Shown here in pieces: positions 8,999-16,887 of a DNA stretch of 64,000 bases. The DNA lies in assembly GCF_001039275.2 (NCBI RefSeq), contig NZ_CP030117.1:365001-429000 (forward strand). The letters are read 5' to 3'. Numbering within the stretch: position 1 is the first letter of the stretch; every line of letters begins with the position of its first letter. The stretch is from Brevibacillus brevis. GTDB taxonomy: Bacteria > Bacillota > Bacilli > Brevibacillales > Brevibacillaceae. A program made the translations under genes and the position numbers. Below the pieces are notes generated by a model. The model was not told the origin of the DNA. It saw only the letters and a list, made by a program, of their open reading frames with translations, and searched no databases.

Positions 8999-10513
8999 AT
9001 GATGTGGGAGCGCTTACGCGATAAAAGACTGGCAGATAAAATCGTGACGGCTGAGGTAGCAGCAGGATGGATTGAGGATGGCATGACAATCGGGTTAAGT
9101 GGTTTCACGCGTGCTGGTGATGCCAAGGTCGTGCCGCTCGCATTGGCTGAGCTGGCGAAAAAAGAGAACAAGCCTTTTGGCGTAAACGTATATACAGGAG
9201 CTTCACTCGGCTCCGATGTGGATGCCGTGATGGCAGAAGCGGGGATTATCAACAAGCGACTGCCTTTTCAAGCAGATCCGGTCATGCGCAAAAAAATAAA
9301 CGATGGCAGCATGATGTTCGTTGATCAGCATCTGTCGCATACAGCGGAAGCAATCCGTCAGGGAGCGATAGACGCGATCGATTACGCCATTGTGGAAGCG
9401 GTTGCAATTACAGAAGAGGGCATGATTATTCCGGCTACGTCCGTGGGGAATTCCAATATTTTCGTGGAAAATGCCAAGCATGTCATCATTGAGTTGAATA
9501 TGGCTCAATCGGTGGAGTTGGAAGGCGTCCATGATATTTATACTCCAGCGAAACAGGGAGAGCGTGAACCGATTCCGCTCACGTCCGTGGATCAGCGAAT
9601 AGGCACAGCGGGGATTCCCGTCGATCCGGATAAAGTAAAAGGGATTGTCCTGACGAATCAGTTGGATTCTCCCTCGACAATTGTGGAACCGGACGAAGAA
9701 ACGGCGCAGATTGCGGCACATCTGATCGAGTTTTTGCGTCAGGAGGTAAAAGAGGGGCGCTTGCCGAACAACCTCGCTCCATTGCAATCGGGAATCGGAT
9801 CGGTAGCAAATGCGGTTTTCAACGGATTTTTGGATTCGGAATTCACAGATCTGACTGTCTTCTCGGAAGTGTTGCAGGATGCCGTGTTTGATTTGCTCGA
9901 TGCAGGTAAAATTTCGTTTGCCTCAGGTTGTTCGATTACATTAACGGCTGACAAGATGAAGCATGTCACCGAAAATTTCGCCCAATACCGTGACAAGCTG
10001 CTGTTGCGTCCGCAAGAAATCACGAACCATCCGGAGTTGATTCGCCGCCTCGGTCTGATTGCGATCAATACCGCGATTGAAGCGGACATCTACGGCAACG
10101 TCAACTCGACCAATGTATCAGGTACGAGAATGATGAACGGCATCGGCGGCTCTGGTGATTTTGCTCGCAACGCACGTCTGGGCATCTTCGTAACCAAGTC
10201 GATTGCCAAAGGTGGAAATATTTCGAGTATCGTTCCGTTTGCCTCTCATGTGGATCATACTGAGCACGATGTAGATATTATCGTGACCGAGCAAGGCTTG
10301 GCTGACCTGAGAGGCTTGGCTCCGCGTCAAAGAGCCATCAAAATTATCGAGAACTGTGCGCATCCGATGTACCGCGATCAATTGATGGCGTACTATGAGG
10401 AAGCACTCACACGCGGCGGACACACTCCGCATGTACTGGAAAAGGCATTCTCCTGGCATGTGCGTTACGCGCAGGAAGGCACGATGCTGGAGAAAAAGCC
10501 AGCGCTGGTCTAG
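8999..10513 (+). CDS. Acetyl-CoA hydrolase/succinate CoA-transferase family
   Basis: A 504-residue class I CoA-transferase of the acetyl-CoA hydrolase/succinyl-CoA:acetate transferase group (Cat1, ScpC, AarC relatives). It has the glycine-rich SGTRMMNGIGGSGDFAR block near residue 385 and the conserved VDIIVTEQGLADLRG near residue 430. It would move CoA between succinate and acetate or another short acid, letting cells use or salvage acetate. The first of two ATGs at 8999 and 9002 is chosen because GGGAGG precedes it; a longer frame from 8939 lacks a ribosome site. It is followed by a terminator and is probably monocistronic. Confidence 0.92.
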   Translation: MMWERLRDKRLADKIVTAEVAAGWIEDGMTIGLSGFTRAGDAKVVPLALAELAKKENKPFGVNVYTGASLGSDVDAVMAEAGIINKRLPFQADPVMRKKINDGSMMFVDQHLSHTAEAIRQGAIDAIDYAIVEAVAITEEGMIIPATSVGNSNIFVENAKHVIIELNMAQSVELEGVHDIYTPAKQGEREPIPLTSVDQRIGTAGIPVDPDKVKGIVLTNQLDSPSTIVEPDEETAQIAAHLIEFLRQEVKEGRLPNNLAPLQSGIGSVANAVFNGFLDSEFTDLTVFSEVLQDAVFDLLDAGKISFASGCSITLTADKMKHVTENFAQYRDKLLLRPQEITNHPELIRRLGLIAINTAIEADIYGNVNSTNVSGTRMMNGIGGSGDFARNARLGIFVTKSIAKGGNISSIVPFASHVDHTEHDVDIIVTEQGLADLRGLAPRQRAIKIIENCAHPMYRDQLMAYYEEALTRGGHTPHVLEKAFSWHVRYAQEGTMLEKKPALV

Positions 10514-10533
10514 TCGATTGAATGATGAAAAAA

Positions 10534-10570
10534 CAAACCCGCTCGGGCATGGAAGCCTTGGCGGGTTTTT
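10534..10570. terminator. Bidirectional terminator between convergent genes
   Basis: AACCCGC and GCGGGTT arms with T-run on the right and A-run on the left, between the CoA-transferase gene and cydB. Confidence 0.85.
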
Positions 10571-10572
10571 CT

Positions 10573-11604
10573 CTATTTTTGCCGTACATACTGCTCGTCC
10601 CTCATGAACAGACGCCAGAAATAAATAAAGCCGGGTACGAGAATCGCAAAGCCGACTAAATAACAAATGAACAAAGCGTGGAACGTATCTGGATGTGTAA
10701 AGCTGGACTCAATCGTCACTTGGGGATAGACGATGTAGGGGAGGCGCGCTGCACCGTACGCATAGCTGGCGAGCAGGTATTGCGTCGTGGCGACAATGAC
10801 CGCAATCCGCGGAAGATGGATGCCGAAGTATCGACGGTCTTGGGGCAACAAGAGAGCGATATAACTAATGAAAAAACAGACCGCCGATGCAATCAGCCAC
10901 GGCAAATAGTCGAGCATGCGGTCATATAGCCATTTTGCCTCCAGTTGCATCGTGAGCACGGTAACCAATGCCGCAAGCAACGTAATTGGCCCCAGAAGCA
11001 CCGCATCCCGGAGGTAGACGGAGAAGGCTTTCGTTTCACCTGCGACGAAGGAGTAGTCCGCGAGAAGCAGCGACGAGAGGTAGAGTGTGCTGCTGACGGC
11101 AAGACCAATAAAGGAATAGACGTGCGGGCTGGTCAAAAACAGTCCCCAATCGAGATACTCCACACCATTGATCGTTCGAGACAACCCGCCCTGAGTCACA
11201 GGAAGCACGCTGATTAACAGAGCTGGCACCAATATCCCAGTAACGCCGGAGACGATGCTGAGCATCTTGTCATACTTGTAAATTAGATGAGAAAACACCA
11301 TGAACGTACTGCGAATCAGCATCAATAACACCACGAGACATCCGGGAACCAACAGCAGGCTCCCTAATGTGTAGGTCGCGCCAGGGAAAAAGGTTACGAG
11401 CGCGACAACAATTAACACGATAAAGACATTCACGACCTCCCAGGAGGGCGAGAGATAGCGATTGGCGATTTGAGTGGCTTTGGTTTTTTCCCGATTCAAA
11501 TAGATCATCGACCAAAAACCTGCACCGAAGTCGAAGGAGGCCGCGACGGAATAGATAACGACGAAAATCCAGAGCAGCGTAATGGCAATAATCGTGTCGG
11601 TCAT
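10573..11604 (-). CDS. cydB: Cytochrome bd-type quinol oxidase subunit II (CIO type)
   Basis: A 343-residue polytopic membrane protein of the CydB/CioB family, with eight to nine hydrophobic segments and the N-terminal FDFGAGFWSM signature. With CydA it forms the high-affinity bd-type terminal oxidase that reduces oxygen with menaquinol and does not pump protons. Its ATG overlaps the end of cydA by four bases, so the two are translationally coupled. No cydCD genes (heme exporter needed for bd assembly) lie nearby, which is common for CIO-type pairs. Confidence 0.94.
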   Translation of the reverse strand: MTDTIIAITLLWIFVVIYSVAASFDFGAGFWSMIYLNREKTKATQIANRYLSPSWEVVNVFIVLIVVALVTFFPGATYTLGSLLLVPGCLVVLLMLIRSTFMVFSHLIYKYDKMLSIVSGVTGILVPALLISVLPVTQGGLSRTINGVEYLDWGLFLTSPHVYSFIGLAVSSTLYLSSLLLADYSFVAGETKAFSVYLRDAVLLGPITLLAALVTVLTMQLEAKWLYDRMLDYLPWLIASAVCFFISYIALLLPQDRRYFGIHLPRIAVIVATTQYLLASYAYGAARLPYIVYPQVTIESSFTHPDTFHALFICYLVGFAILVPGFIYFWRLFMRDEQYVRQK

Positions 11605-12950
11605 GCCGTTCCTCCGTCCACTTTCGGCTGTTCTGGCGGATCGAGCTCCAAGGGATGGCGGCCAAAATAGCTACGGAATACGAGCAGGGTGACGATCGCG
11701 AAAAATAGGTACACCGAGAGGAAAATCCAGAACAGGGTGGAGATGCCTGCTGCTTGTGTAGCGGCATCAACTGTTTTCATCACACGATAAACTACCCATG
11801 GCTGGCGTCCTGTGCAGGCAAAAATCCAGCCAAATTCGATGCCTAACAAGGCGAGCGGTCCACTCGCGACAAATACCCAGAGAACCCAACGAGGAAACTG
11901 AGAGCGCTTCAGGAGCTTCTTCCAAGCGAAGCCGATGAAACCAACGAAGATCAACAAGCTGCCGATGATGACCATCCCGTTAAATAGCGTATGGACGTAG
12001 AGTGGAGGCCACAGCTCCTGTGGAAAGTCATCCAGACCGACCACGACCTCGTCAAAGCGATTGGCTGCAAGGAAGCTGAGCGCCCATGGAATCTCGATGG
12101 CGTATTTGACTTCTTTCGTCTCGGGGTCGGTAAAGCCGCCAATCGCGAGTGGGGCGTATGCTTGTGTTTCAAACAGTCCTTCCGCAGCGGCCAGCTTTTC
12201 CGGCTGGTATTTATGCAAAAGCTGTGCGGATTCATGACCGTTCAAGGCGGTTAAAAGCGAAAAGGTGCCGCCCACGATTAAACCGGCCAAAAGAGCTTTT
12301 TGATGATACAAATAAACCCGACTGCCTTTTGCAGCCCGCAGCATTTTCCACGCTGCCACTCCAGCGACGATGAATGCCCCCGTCATATAAGCAGAGACCG
12401 TTACATGACCTGCCGTCACGATAAAGCTGGGATTGAAAAAAGCTTTCCACGGGTCCACATCGACGATCTGCCCATCGACCATCCGGAACCCAGTTGGCGT
12501 GCCTTCAAAGGCGTGGACATTCGTAATCAGAATCGCGGAGGCCGTCGCACCAAGCAAAACCATGAACAAACTCAACAAACGCATGTTACGGGATAGGCGG
12601 TGAGCTGCGTAGACGTAGATGGACATAAATAAAGCTTCCACGAAGAAAGCGAATATTTCGATCTGAAAAGGCAACGAGATCACCCTGCCGACAATCTCCA
12701 TGAACCCAGGCCATAACAGAGAGAGTTGGACCCCAGCAATCGTTCCAGACGGGATCGCGACACCTAGCAAGATCGCCTGGGCTTTTGTCCAGCGTTTGGC
12801 CATAATCTCGTAGTCGCGGTCACGCGTCCGCCAAAAGAGGAGCTCCACCAGCAAGATCATGAGCGGGAGACCAACGCCCAAGGTCGCAAAAATAATGTGA
12901 AAGGCCATAGTCGTCCCGAATATGGCTCTGGTCATCACGATATCTTCCAC
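11601..12950 (-). CDS. cydA: Cytochrome bd-type quinol oxidase subunit I (CIO type)
   Basis: A 449-residue heme-binding subunit, with the TMAFHIIFATLGVGLPL first helix carrying a heme-ligand His and the GRQPW motif (FACTGRQPWVVYRVM) near residue 390. The region between helices 6 and 7 is short, as in the cyanide-insensitive (CIO, short Q-loop) class. The start is taken as GTG at 12950 with AAGGAAG seven bases before it; the ATG at 12935 is an alternative. A frame extending up to 13124 is not supported by homology. It is first gene of cydAB, with a 19-bp palindrome just upstream. Confidence 0.93.
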   Translation of the reverse strand: MEDIVMTRAIFGTTMAFHIIFATLGVGLPLMILLVELLFWRTRDRDYEIMAKRWTKAQAILLGVAIPSGTIAGVQLSLLWPGFMEIVGRVISLPFQIEIFAFFVEALFMSIYVYAAHRLSRNMRLLSLFMVLLGATASAILITNVHAFEGTPTGFRMVDGQIVDVDPWKAFFNPSFIVTAGHVTVSAYMTGAFIVAGVAAWKMLRAAKGSRVYLYHQKALLAGLIVGGTFSLLTALNGHESAQLLHKYQPEKLAAAEGLFETQAYAPLAIGGFTDPETKEVKYAIEIPWALSFLAANRFDEVVVGLDDFPQELWPPLYVHTLFNGMVIIGSLLIFVGFIGFAWKKLLKRSQFPRWVLWVFVASGPLALLGIEFGWIFACTGRQPWVVYRVMKTVDAATQAAGISTLFWIFLSVYLFFAIVTLLVFRSYFGRHPLELDPPEQPKVDGGTA

Positions 12951-12984
12951 GTTCCACTTCCTTTCTGATCGGCACCAAAAATTG

Positions 12985-13003
12985 TTAACGATTTCCTCGT
13001 TAA
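12985..13003. promoter_or_regulatory. Palindromic operator candidate upstream of cydAB
   Basis: TTAACGA-N5-TCGTTAA, a perfect inverted repeat with 7-base arms, 35-53 bases before the cydA start. It does not match the Rex or FNR consensus, so the protein that binds it is unknown. Confidence 0.5.
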
Positions 13004-13030
13004 TGTCCCATGAGGAGGCGGAGTTTATAC

Positions 13031-13060
13031 GAAAAAGACCGTCACAAAAATGTGACGGTC
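13031..13060 (-). terminator. Terminator of the DoxX-pirin unit
   Basis: Perfect 10-base arms GACCGTCACA / TGTGACGGTC with a 4-base loop, followed on the minus strand by TTTTTCG. Confidence 0.85.
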
Positions 13061-13098
13061 GGGCTTGATGATAGGATAAGGGCGTTTGGAAGAGTAGA

Positions 13099-13872
13099 TT
13101 ATTTACGATAAAGTGGATAATCAACCTCAGTGGGTACTTGAATCAACACCAGGCGGAGCGGGGCATCCGTTGATGCTTGGTAGATGGCTGTGCTGCTTTC
13201 CTCGGAGGAGAGAACAACAAAGTCACCTTTGGTTGCCGGGGTGTGGTTCTCGCTGACAGTTGCTTTCTCTGCAACGCTTCCGTTCCCTTCCACTATGACG
13301 ACTGCGTGAGCATAACCAGCCGGGAGTTCTTTTGCATACGATTTTCCAGCGGGAATCGTGATGTCGCGCATCAAGGAATCGGTGACCAACTGAATGGGAG
13401 CAGATGATCCGATGATGTGTTTTACTTGCACACCATCTGCATCCTCAGACGGAAACTCCTCATGATCATATTGATAGTAAGTCGGAGGTTGCTTCGTCGT
13501 TTGTGCAAGATGCGGTTCAAACCAGATTTGAAACATATCCGTATCCTTGCCAAGCTCTTCTGCATGGTACGCGCCTGAACCGGTTTGCATGATCTGCGCG
13601 CCGCCTGTCGACACCTCTTGAAGATTTCCGAGCGTGTCCCGATGTCCGACTGTCCCTGTAAGGACGTACGACAAAATTTCGAAGCCGGAGTGAGGGTGCA
13701 GCGGAATTTCAAATGTCTTCAGTGATTTTGCCCATGCCCAGTAAAATAGTGGTCCTACCCGTTTGACAACGGAGCCTTCATGAGGGAAGCCAATTGGTTT
13801 GTTCTCTACGATTTCACCGTCGCCAAAATGTCCTTTTGCTTGCTGGTTCTGTTTGTAGACGCGGATTTCCAT
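13099..13872 (-). CDS. Pirin-family bicupin
   Basis: A 257-residue two-cupin protein. The N-terminal cupin carries the pirin metal motif H-x-H...H (HPHSGFEILSYVLTGTVGH) near residue 58, and the C-terminal half is the second cupin. Several bacterial pirins act as quercetin dioxygenases and others have no known reaction, so the chemistry here is open. It lies 54 bases downstream of the DoxX gene on the same strand with a terminator after it. It is therefore probably cotranscribed with DoxX and induced with it through the MhqR-like operator at 14347. Confidence 0.9.
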   Translation of the reverse strand: MEIRVYKQNQQAKGHFGDGEIVENKPIGFPHEGSVVKRVGPLFYWAWAKSLKTFEIPLHPHSGFEILSYVLTGTVGHRDTLGNLQEVSTGGAQIMQTGSGAYHAEELGKDTDMFQIWFEPHLAQTTKQPPTYYQYDHEEFPSEDADGVQVKHIIGSSAPIQLVTDSLMRDITIPAGKSYAKELPAGYAHAVVIVEGNGSVAEKATVSENHTPATKGDFVVLSSEESSTAIYQASTDAPLRLVLIQVPTEVDYPLYRK

Positions 13873-13926
13873 CTGATGTTCCTCCCTTAGTACGATTGCT
13901 GACTTACGGGTGGTGAGGAGTCACCA

Positions 13927-14313
13927 TTAAAACAAAACGTATGCGCCTGGACCGATCAACGCTACACCAATAACAACTGCGATTAACGTGAGGTTGTATT
14001 CGAATCCGTTTTGTGTGACCCAATATCCATTTTGACCGTGTACTTTCAGAATGGCAACCAGCATTGTGAAAGCAAGCAAAATAGAACTTGCCCAGATACC
14101 TACGCCTGCCGCAAACATCAGACCGCCAACGAGTTCAGCGAATCCAGCGACAAAGGCCATCGCTACGCCAGGTTTTACTCCGATGGACTCCAGCCAGCCG
14201 CCTGTTCCTTTCAAACCATAACCCCCAAACCAGCCAAACAACTTCTGCGCACCATGACCTGCAAACGTCAAACCGATGACCAAACGAATTAACAACAATC
14301 CAGTATCCAACAC
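13927..14313 (-). CDS. DoxX-family membrane protein (MhqP-like)
   Basis: A 128-residue protein with four hydrophobic segments and the DoxX signature GHGAQKLFGWFGG near residue 20. It starts with GTG at 14313 behind AAGGAG. In Bacillus subtilis a DoxX protein (MhqP) is part of the MhqR regulon against quinones and diamide-type electrophiles, and the 18-bp operator at 14347-14364 between its -35 and -10 elements argues for the same here. The exact role of DoxX proteins is not settled; redox protection at the membrane has been suggested. Confidence 0.9.
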   Translation of the reverse strand: MLDTGLLLIRLVIGLTFAGHGAQKLFGWFGGYGLKGTGGWLESIGVKPGVAMAFVAGFAELVGGLMFAAGVGIWASSILLAFTMLVAILKVHGQNGYWVTQNGFEYNLTLIAVVIGVALIGPGAYVLF

Positions 14314-14346
14314 TTTTCATCTCTCCTTAATTGTTTTTAATTAGTA

Positions 14347-14364
14347 TATCTTTATTTTGAGATA
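14347..14364 (-). promoter_or_regulatory. MhqR-type operator in the DoxX promoter
   Basis: TATCTTTATTTTGAGATA, read on the plus strand, lies between a TTGGAC -35 and a TATACT -10 on the minus strand. Its layout matches the operators at 15066 and 15626. Confidence 0.75.
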
Positions 14365-14370
14365 TTTGTC

Positions 14371-14406
14371 CAAAAAGGCTGGCGGGCCTTAGAAGGATTC
14401 CGCCAG
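14371..14406 (-). terminator. Terminator overlapping the azoreductase stop codon
   Basis: Arms CTGGCGG / CCGCCAG enclose the last codons of the azoreductase gene, and a T-run follows on the minus strand. Confidence 0.75.
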
Positions 14407-15015
14407 TTTTGCTGCTTTTTCTACACCAGCTGCAACGAGCTCAGCTGCTTTGTCTTGGAATTGGTTGTGACCTTCTACGATCACTTCAGTTACATTGCTG
14501 ATGCCCCAGAAGCCGAGGATCGTGCGAACGTATTTGTTTGCCATTTCAATCTCAGCCATAGGCCCTTCGGAATAAACGCCACCGCGTGCGCTCAACAGAG
14601 CTACTTTTTTGTCGCCCATCAGACCAACTGGACCTTCAGCAGTGTACTTGAATGTTTTGCCTGCTTGGGAGAGGTAATCCATATAGGAGTGCAGAACAGC
14701 AGGAACAGTGAAGTTCCACATTGGGAAAGCAAATACGATTTTGTCTGCTTCTGTAAACTGGTTCAGGTATTTGTTAACCAAGTCAGCACGTTTTTGCTCA
14801 TCAGCAGACAGCTCGATGCCGTTTCCTGCTTTCCACATAGCAGTCAGCATATCGTTACCGTAATAAGGGAGGTTTTCAGCAAACAGATCCAACTCAACGA
14901 TTTCGTCATTTGGATGTGTTTCTCTGTATGCTTTCGTGAAAGCTTCGTACAGCTTTACACTTGTTGCCTGCTCAACTGGGCGATCGTTTGCTTTAATAAA
15001 AAGTACTTTACTCAT
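14389..15015 (-). CDS. azoR: FMN-dependent NADH-azoreductase
   Basis: A 208-residue flavodoxin-fold quinone/azo reductase of the AzoR group. The N-terminal FMN phosphate site, the FAFPMWNFTVPAVLHSYMDYL block near residue 95 and the LLSARGGVYSEGP loop near residue 140 are all family hallmarks. It reduces quinones by two electrons (and azo dyes in vitro) and so avoids semiquinone formation. The promoter (-35 TTGACA, 17 bp, -10 TAATCT) has the -10 region inside the 18-bp operator at 15066-15083. Together with DoxX and the MarR gene this makes an electrophile-response group comparable to the B. subtilis MhqR regulon. Confidence 0.93.
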   Translation of the reverse strand: MSKVLFIKANDRPVEQATSVKLYEAFTKAYRETHPNDEIVELDLFAENLPYYGNDMLTAMWKAGNGIELSADEQKRADLVNKYLNQFTEADKIVFAFPMWNFTVPAVLHSYMDYLSQAGKTFKYTAEGPVGLMGDKKVALLSARGGVYSEGPMAEIEMANKYVRTILGFWGISNVTEVIVEGHNQFQDKAAELVAAGVEKAAKLAESF

Positions 15016-15065
15016 GAAAATTTCATTCCCCTTCCATTTAGTAAGTCGCTAACTTTTAATGCGTA

Positions 15066-15107
15066 AATCTTGATTTTAAGATTATTACGTATCAGATCGT
15101 TTGTCAA
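15066..15107 (-). promoter_or_regulatory. azoR promoter with MhqR-type operator over the -10
   Basis: On the minus strand TTGACA (15107-15102), a 17-base spacer and TAATCT (15084-15079). The imperfect palindrome at 15066-15083 (AATCTTGATTTTAAGATT) covers the -10, so bound repressor would block polymerase. Confidence 0.8.
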
Positions 15108-15149
15108 CACTTTTTTGAAACGATTGTAGTGGTAGGAGGGACTGCTCAT

Positions 15150-15596
15150 CTAATAAGTAGCCTGAGCAGTGCGTCCCAACTTTTTTAGCAGTTCGATTGC
15201 TTGACGCTGTTCTTCTGGTGTGAGACCTTCCATCGCTTTCTCAATGGCGAGTTGATGAGGAGGGAAGATTTCGGACAAAAATTGATGCCCTTTTTCTGTA
15301 AGTTCCGCATAAATGACGCGGCGGTCTGCCGAACAGGGCTTGCGAATGAGCAGTTGCTTCTTTTCGAGTTTGTCCACAACGTATGTGATGTTTCCGCTGG
15401 AGATCAAGATTTTTTCGCCAATTTGCTGCAATGGTTGAGGACCTTTATGAAATAATACCTCTAGTACCCCGAATTCAGTCGGATTAAGTCCATGCTCGCG
15501 AATGTGACGATTGGAGTGAGCGGTAACCCAGTTGTATGACCTTGATAAAACTACAAAAAGATCGAGGGGATCATTTCGCAGTGGTTTGTCAGACAT
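15150..15596 (-). CDS. MarR-family repressor (MhqR-like)
   Basis: A 148-residue winged-helix MarR protein. It has the GLNPTEFGVLEVLFHKGPQPLQQIGEKILISSG recognition region split by the expected turn, the wing SADRRVIYAELTEKG, and the C-terminal helix pair for dimerisation. The ATG at 15596 is preferred to the one at 15614 because AGGAGGG lies seven bases before it. An 18-bp operator just upstream (15626-15643) matches those of the DoxX and azoreductase genes, so it very probably represses itself and both targets. No cysteine is seen near the N-terminus, so sensing would be non-thiol, as proposed for MhqR. Confidence 0.92.
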   Translation of the reverse strand: MSDKPLRNDPLDLFVVLSRSYNWVTAHSNRHIREHGLNPTEFGVLEVLFHKGPQPLQQIGEKILISSGNITYVVDKLEKKQLLIRKPCSADRRVIYAELTEKGHQFLSEIFPPHQLAIEKAMEGLTPEEQRQAIELLKKLGRTAQATY

Positions 15597-15613
15597 ATGG
15601 ACCCTCCTATACA

Positions 15614-15643
15614 TCGAAATTTCGATATCTCTAATTTAAGATA
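15614..15643 (-). promoter_or_regulatory. Operator region of the MarR gene
   Basis: The MhqR-type site TATCTCTAATTTAAGATA spans 15626-15643, and a perfect 12-base palindrome TCGAAATTTCGA spans 15614-15625 directly beside it. A minus-strand TTGACA -35 lies at 15673-15668. Confidence 0.7.
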
Positions 15644-15701
15644 ATCCTACATGATCGTATTCCTATTTGTCAAATTGAGATAAAAATAAAATAAAAAACA
15701 C

Positions 15702-15750
15702 GCTTGTACAAACAGTTGTCTTCATGATAAACTTTTGTTTGTAAACAAGC
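15702..15750 (+). promoter_or_regulatory. psuKG control region with paired palindromes
   Basis: GCTTGTACAAAC (15702-15713) and GTTTGTAAACAAGC (15737-15750) are nearly inverted copies, and each is itself close to palindromic (TTGTTTGTAAACAA at 15735-15748). They flank a weak promoter (-35 TTGTAC, -10 about ATAAAC). The binding factor may be the HTH of PsuK itself; this is inference. Confidence 0.5.
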
Positions 15751-15783
15751 TGTGAAAGCGAAACAGAAGAAAGGAGGATGACC

Positions 15784-16884
15784 GTGGAAAAAGACATGCA
15801 GATCCTTCATCATATCCGGCAAAATCCTTTTATCACGCAACAGGAGCTGGCTGATCTGATTGGCATCTCACGTTCAGCGGTAGCTGGCTACATCGCACAG
15901 TTGACCAAACGCGGGGAAATCAAAGGACGGGCTTATGTACTTCGTGATGAAGGAATGATTGCTTGTATCGGTGGGGCCAACCTGGACCGCAAAGCACGCG
16001 GCAAGCAACAGGTGCGTCTACACTCATCCAATCCCGTAACGATTATGGAATCGTGTGGAGGGGTGGCACGGAATATCGCGGAGAACCTCGGTCGTCTTGG
16101 CTGCAATACGTCACTCATCACCAGCATTGGTGAGGACAAAGAAGGCGAATGGCTCTTGCAGGAGACGAAAAAGCACGGGGTGCACATCAGCCAAGTGTGG
16201 CGACTGCCTACACAGCGTACGGGAACGTATACGGCGCTTCTCGATATTGATGGCGAGATGGTTGTTTCCTTGGCGAACATGGATATTTACGATGCTCTCA
16301 CACCGGAGATGTTCGCGGAGAAATGGTCGCACATTGCAGCAGCCCACGTGGTTTTCATCGATACAAACATTCCGGCGGACTGCTTGGCGTACATCATCGA
16401 ACGTTGCCGGGAGGAAAACATTCTGCTCTTCGTTGACCCGGTCTCTTCAATAAAAGCAAAGAAGCTCCCACAGCAATTGGACGGAGTAGAAGCGATTTTG
16501 CCGAATCGCGAAGAAGCCGAGCTGATGGCTGGCATGAAGATCACGACGATCGAAGAATGCGCCGAGGCTTGCCGCAAGATTAGGGAACGAGGCGTCAAGC
16601 ACGTCATTGTGACCTTGGGCGAAGAAGGCATTTATTATCAATCCGATGAAGTTGAGGAGCATATGGCTCCATATCCAACGGAAGTAGTAGATGTAACAGG
16701 TGCGGGAGATGCGTTCGCGTCGGGCCTCTTGTATGGCATTGTAAACGGAGAGTCTTTCCAGAGAGCATGTCGCCTTGGATTGGCAGCATCCGCTCTGACA
16801 TTGCAAACAGAGCAGTCCGTATCTCCTCTATTAAAAGCAGAACAATTGGAACTGGCCGTAGAACAATTCGAAAAGGAGCGATAA
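15784..16884 (+). CDS. psuK: Pseudouridine kinase with N-terminal HTH
   Basis: A 366-residue PfkB-family sugar kinase preceded by a winged-helix segment (about residues 1-55, QQELADLIGISRSAVAGYI). The kinase part shows the GGANLDRKARG start, the GGVARNIAENLGRLG sugar-binding block and the GAGDAFASGLLYG active-site loop near residue 300. It phosphorylates pseudouridine to its 5'-phosphate for the next enzyme, PsuG. The GTG at 15784 has AAGGAGG six bases before it, whereas the ATG at 15778 would touch that site. It is four bases ahead of psuG. The HTH suggests an autoregulatory kinase; HTH-PfkB fusions are known, but a DNA target here is unproven. Confidence 0.92.
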   Translation: MEKDMQILHHIRQNPFITQQELADLIGISRSAVAGYIAQLTKRGEIKGRAYVLRDEGMIACIGGANLDRKARGKQQVRLHSSNPVTIMESCGGVARNIAENLGRLGCNTSLITSIGEDKEGEWLLQETKKHGVHISQVWRLPTQRTGTYTALLDIDGEMVVSLANMDIYDALTPEMFAEKWSHIAAAHVVFIDTNIPADCLAYIIERCREENILLFVDPVSSIKAKKLPQQLDGVEAILPNREEAELMAGMKITTIEECAEACRKIRERGVKHVIVTLGEEGIYYQSDEVEEHMAPYPTEVVDVTGAGDAFASGLLYGIVNGESFQRACRLGLAASALTLQTEQSVSPLLKAEQLELAVEQFEKER

Positions 16885-16887
16885 GAG

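Noticed and set aside
13037-13060. TCACA...TGTGA palindrome as an FNR/CRP or Rex site
   Set aside because: It is followed by a T-run on the minus strand right after the pirin gene, the arms are in the wrong orientation for Rex, and it is better explained as a terminator.
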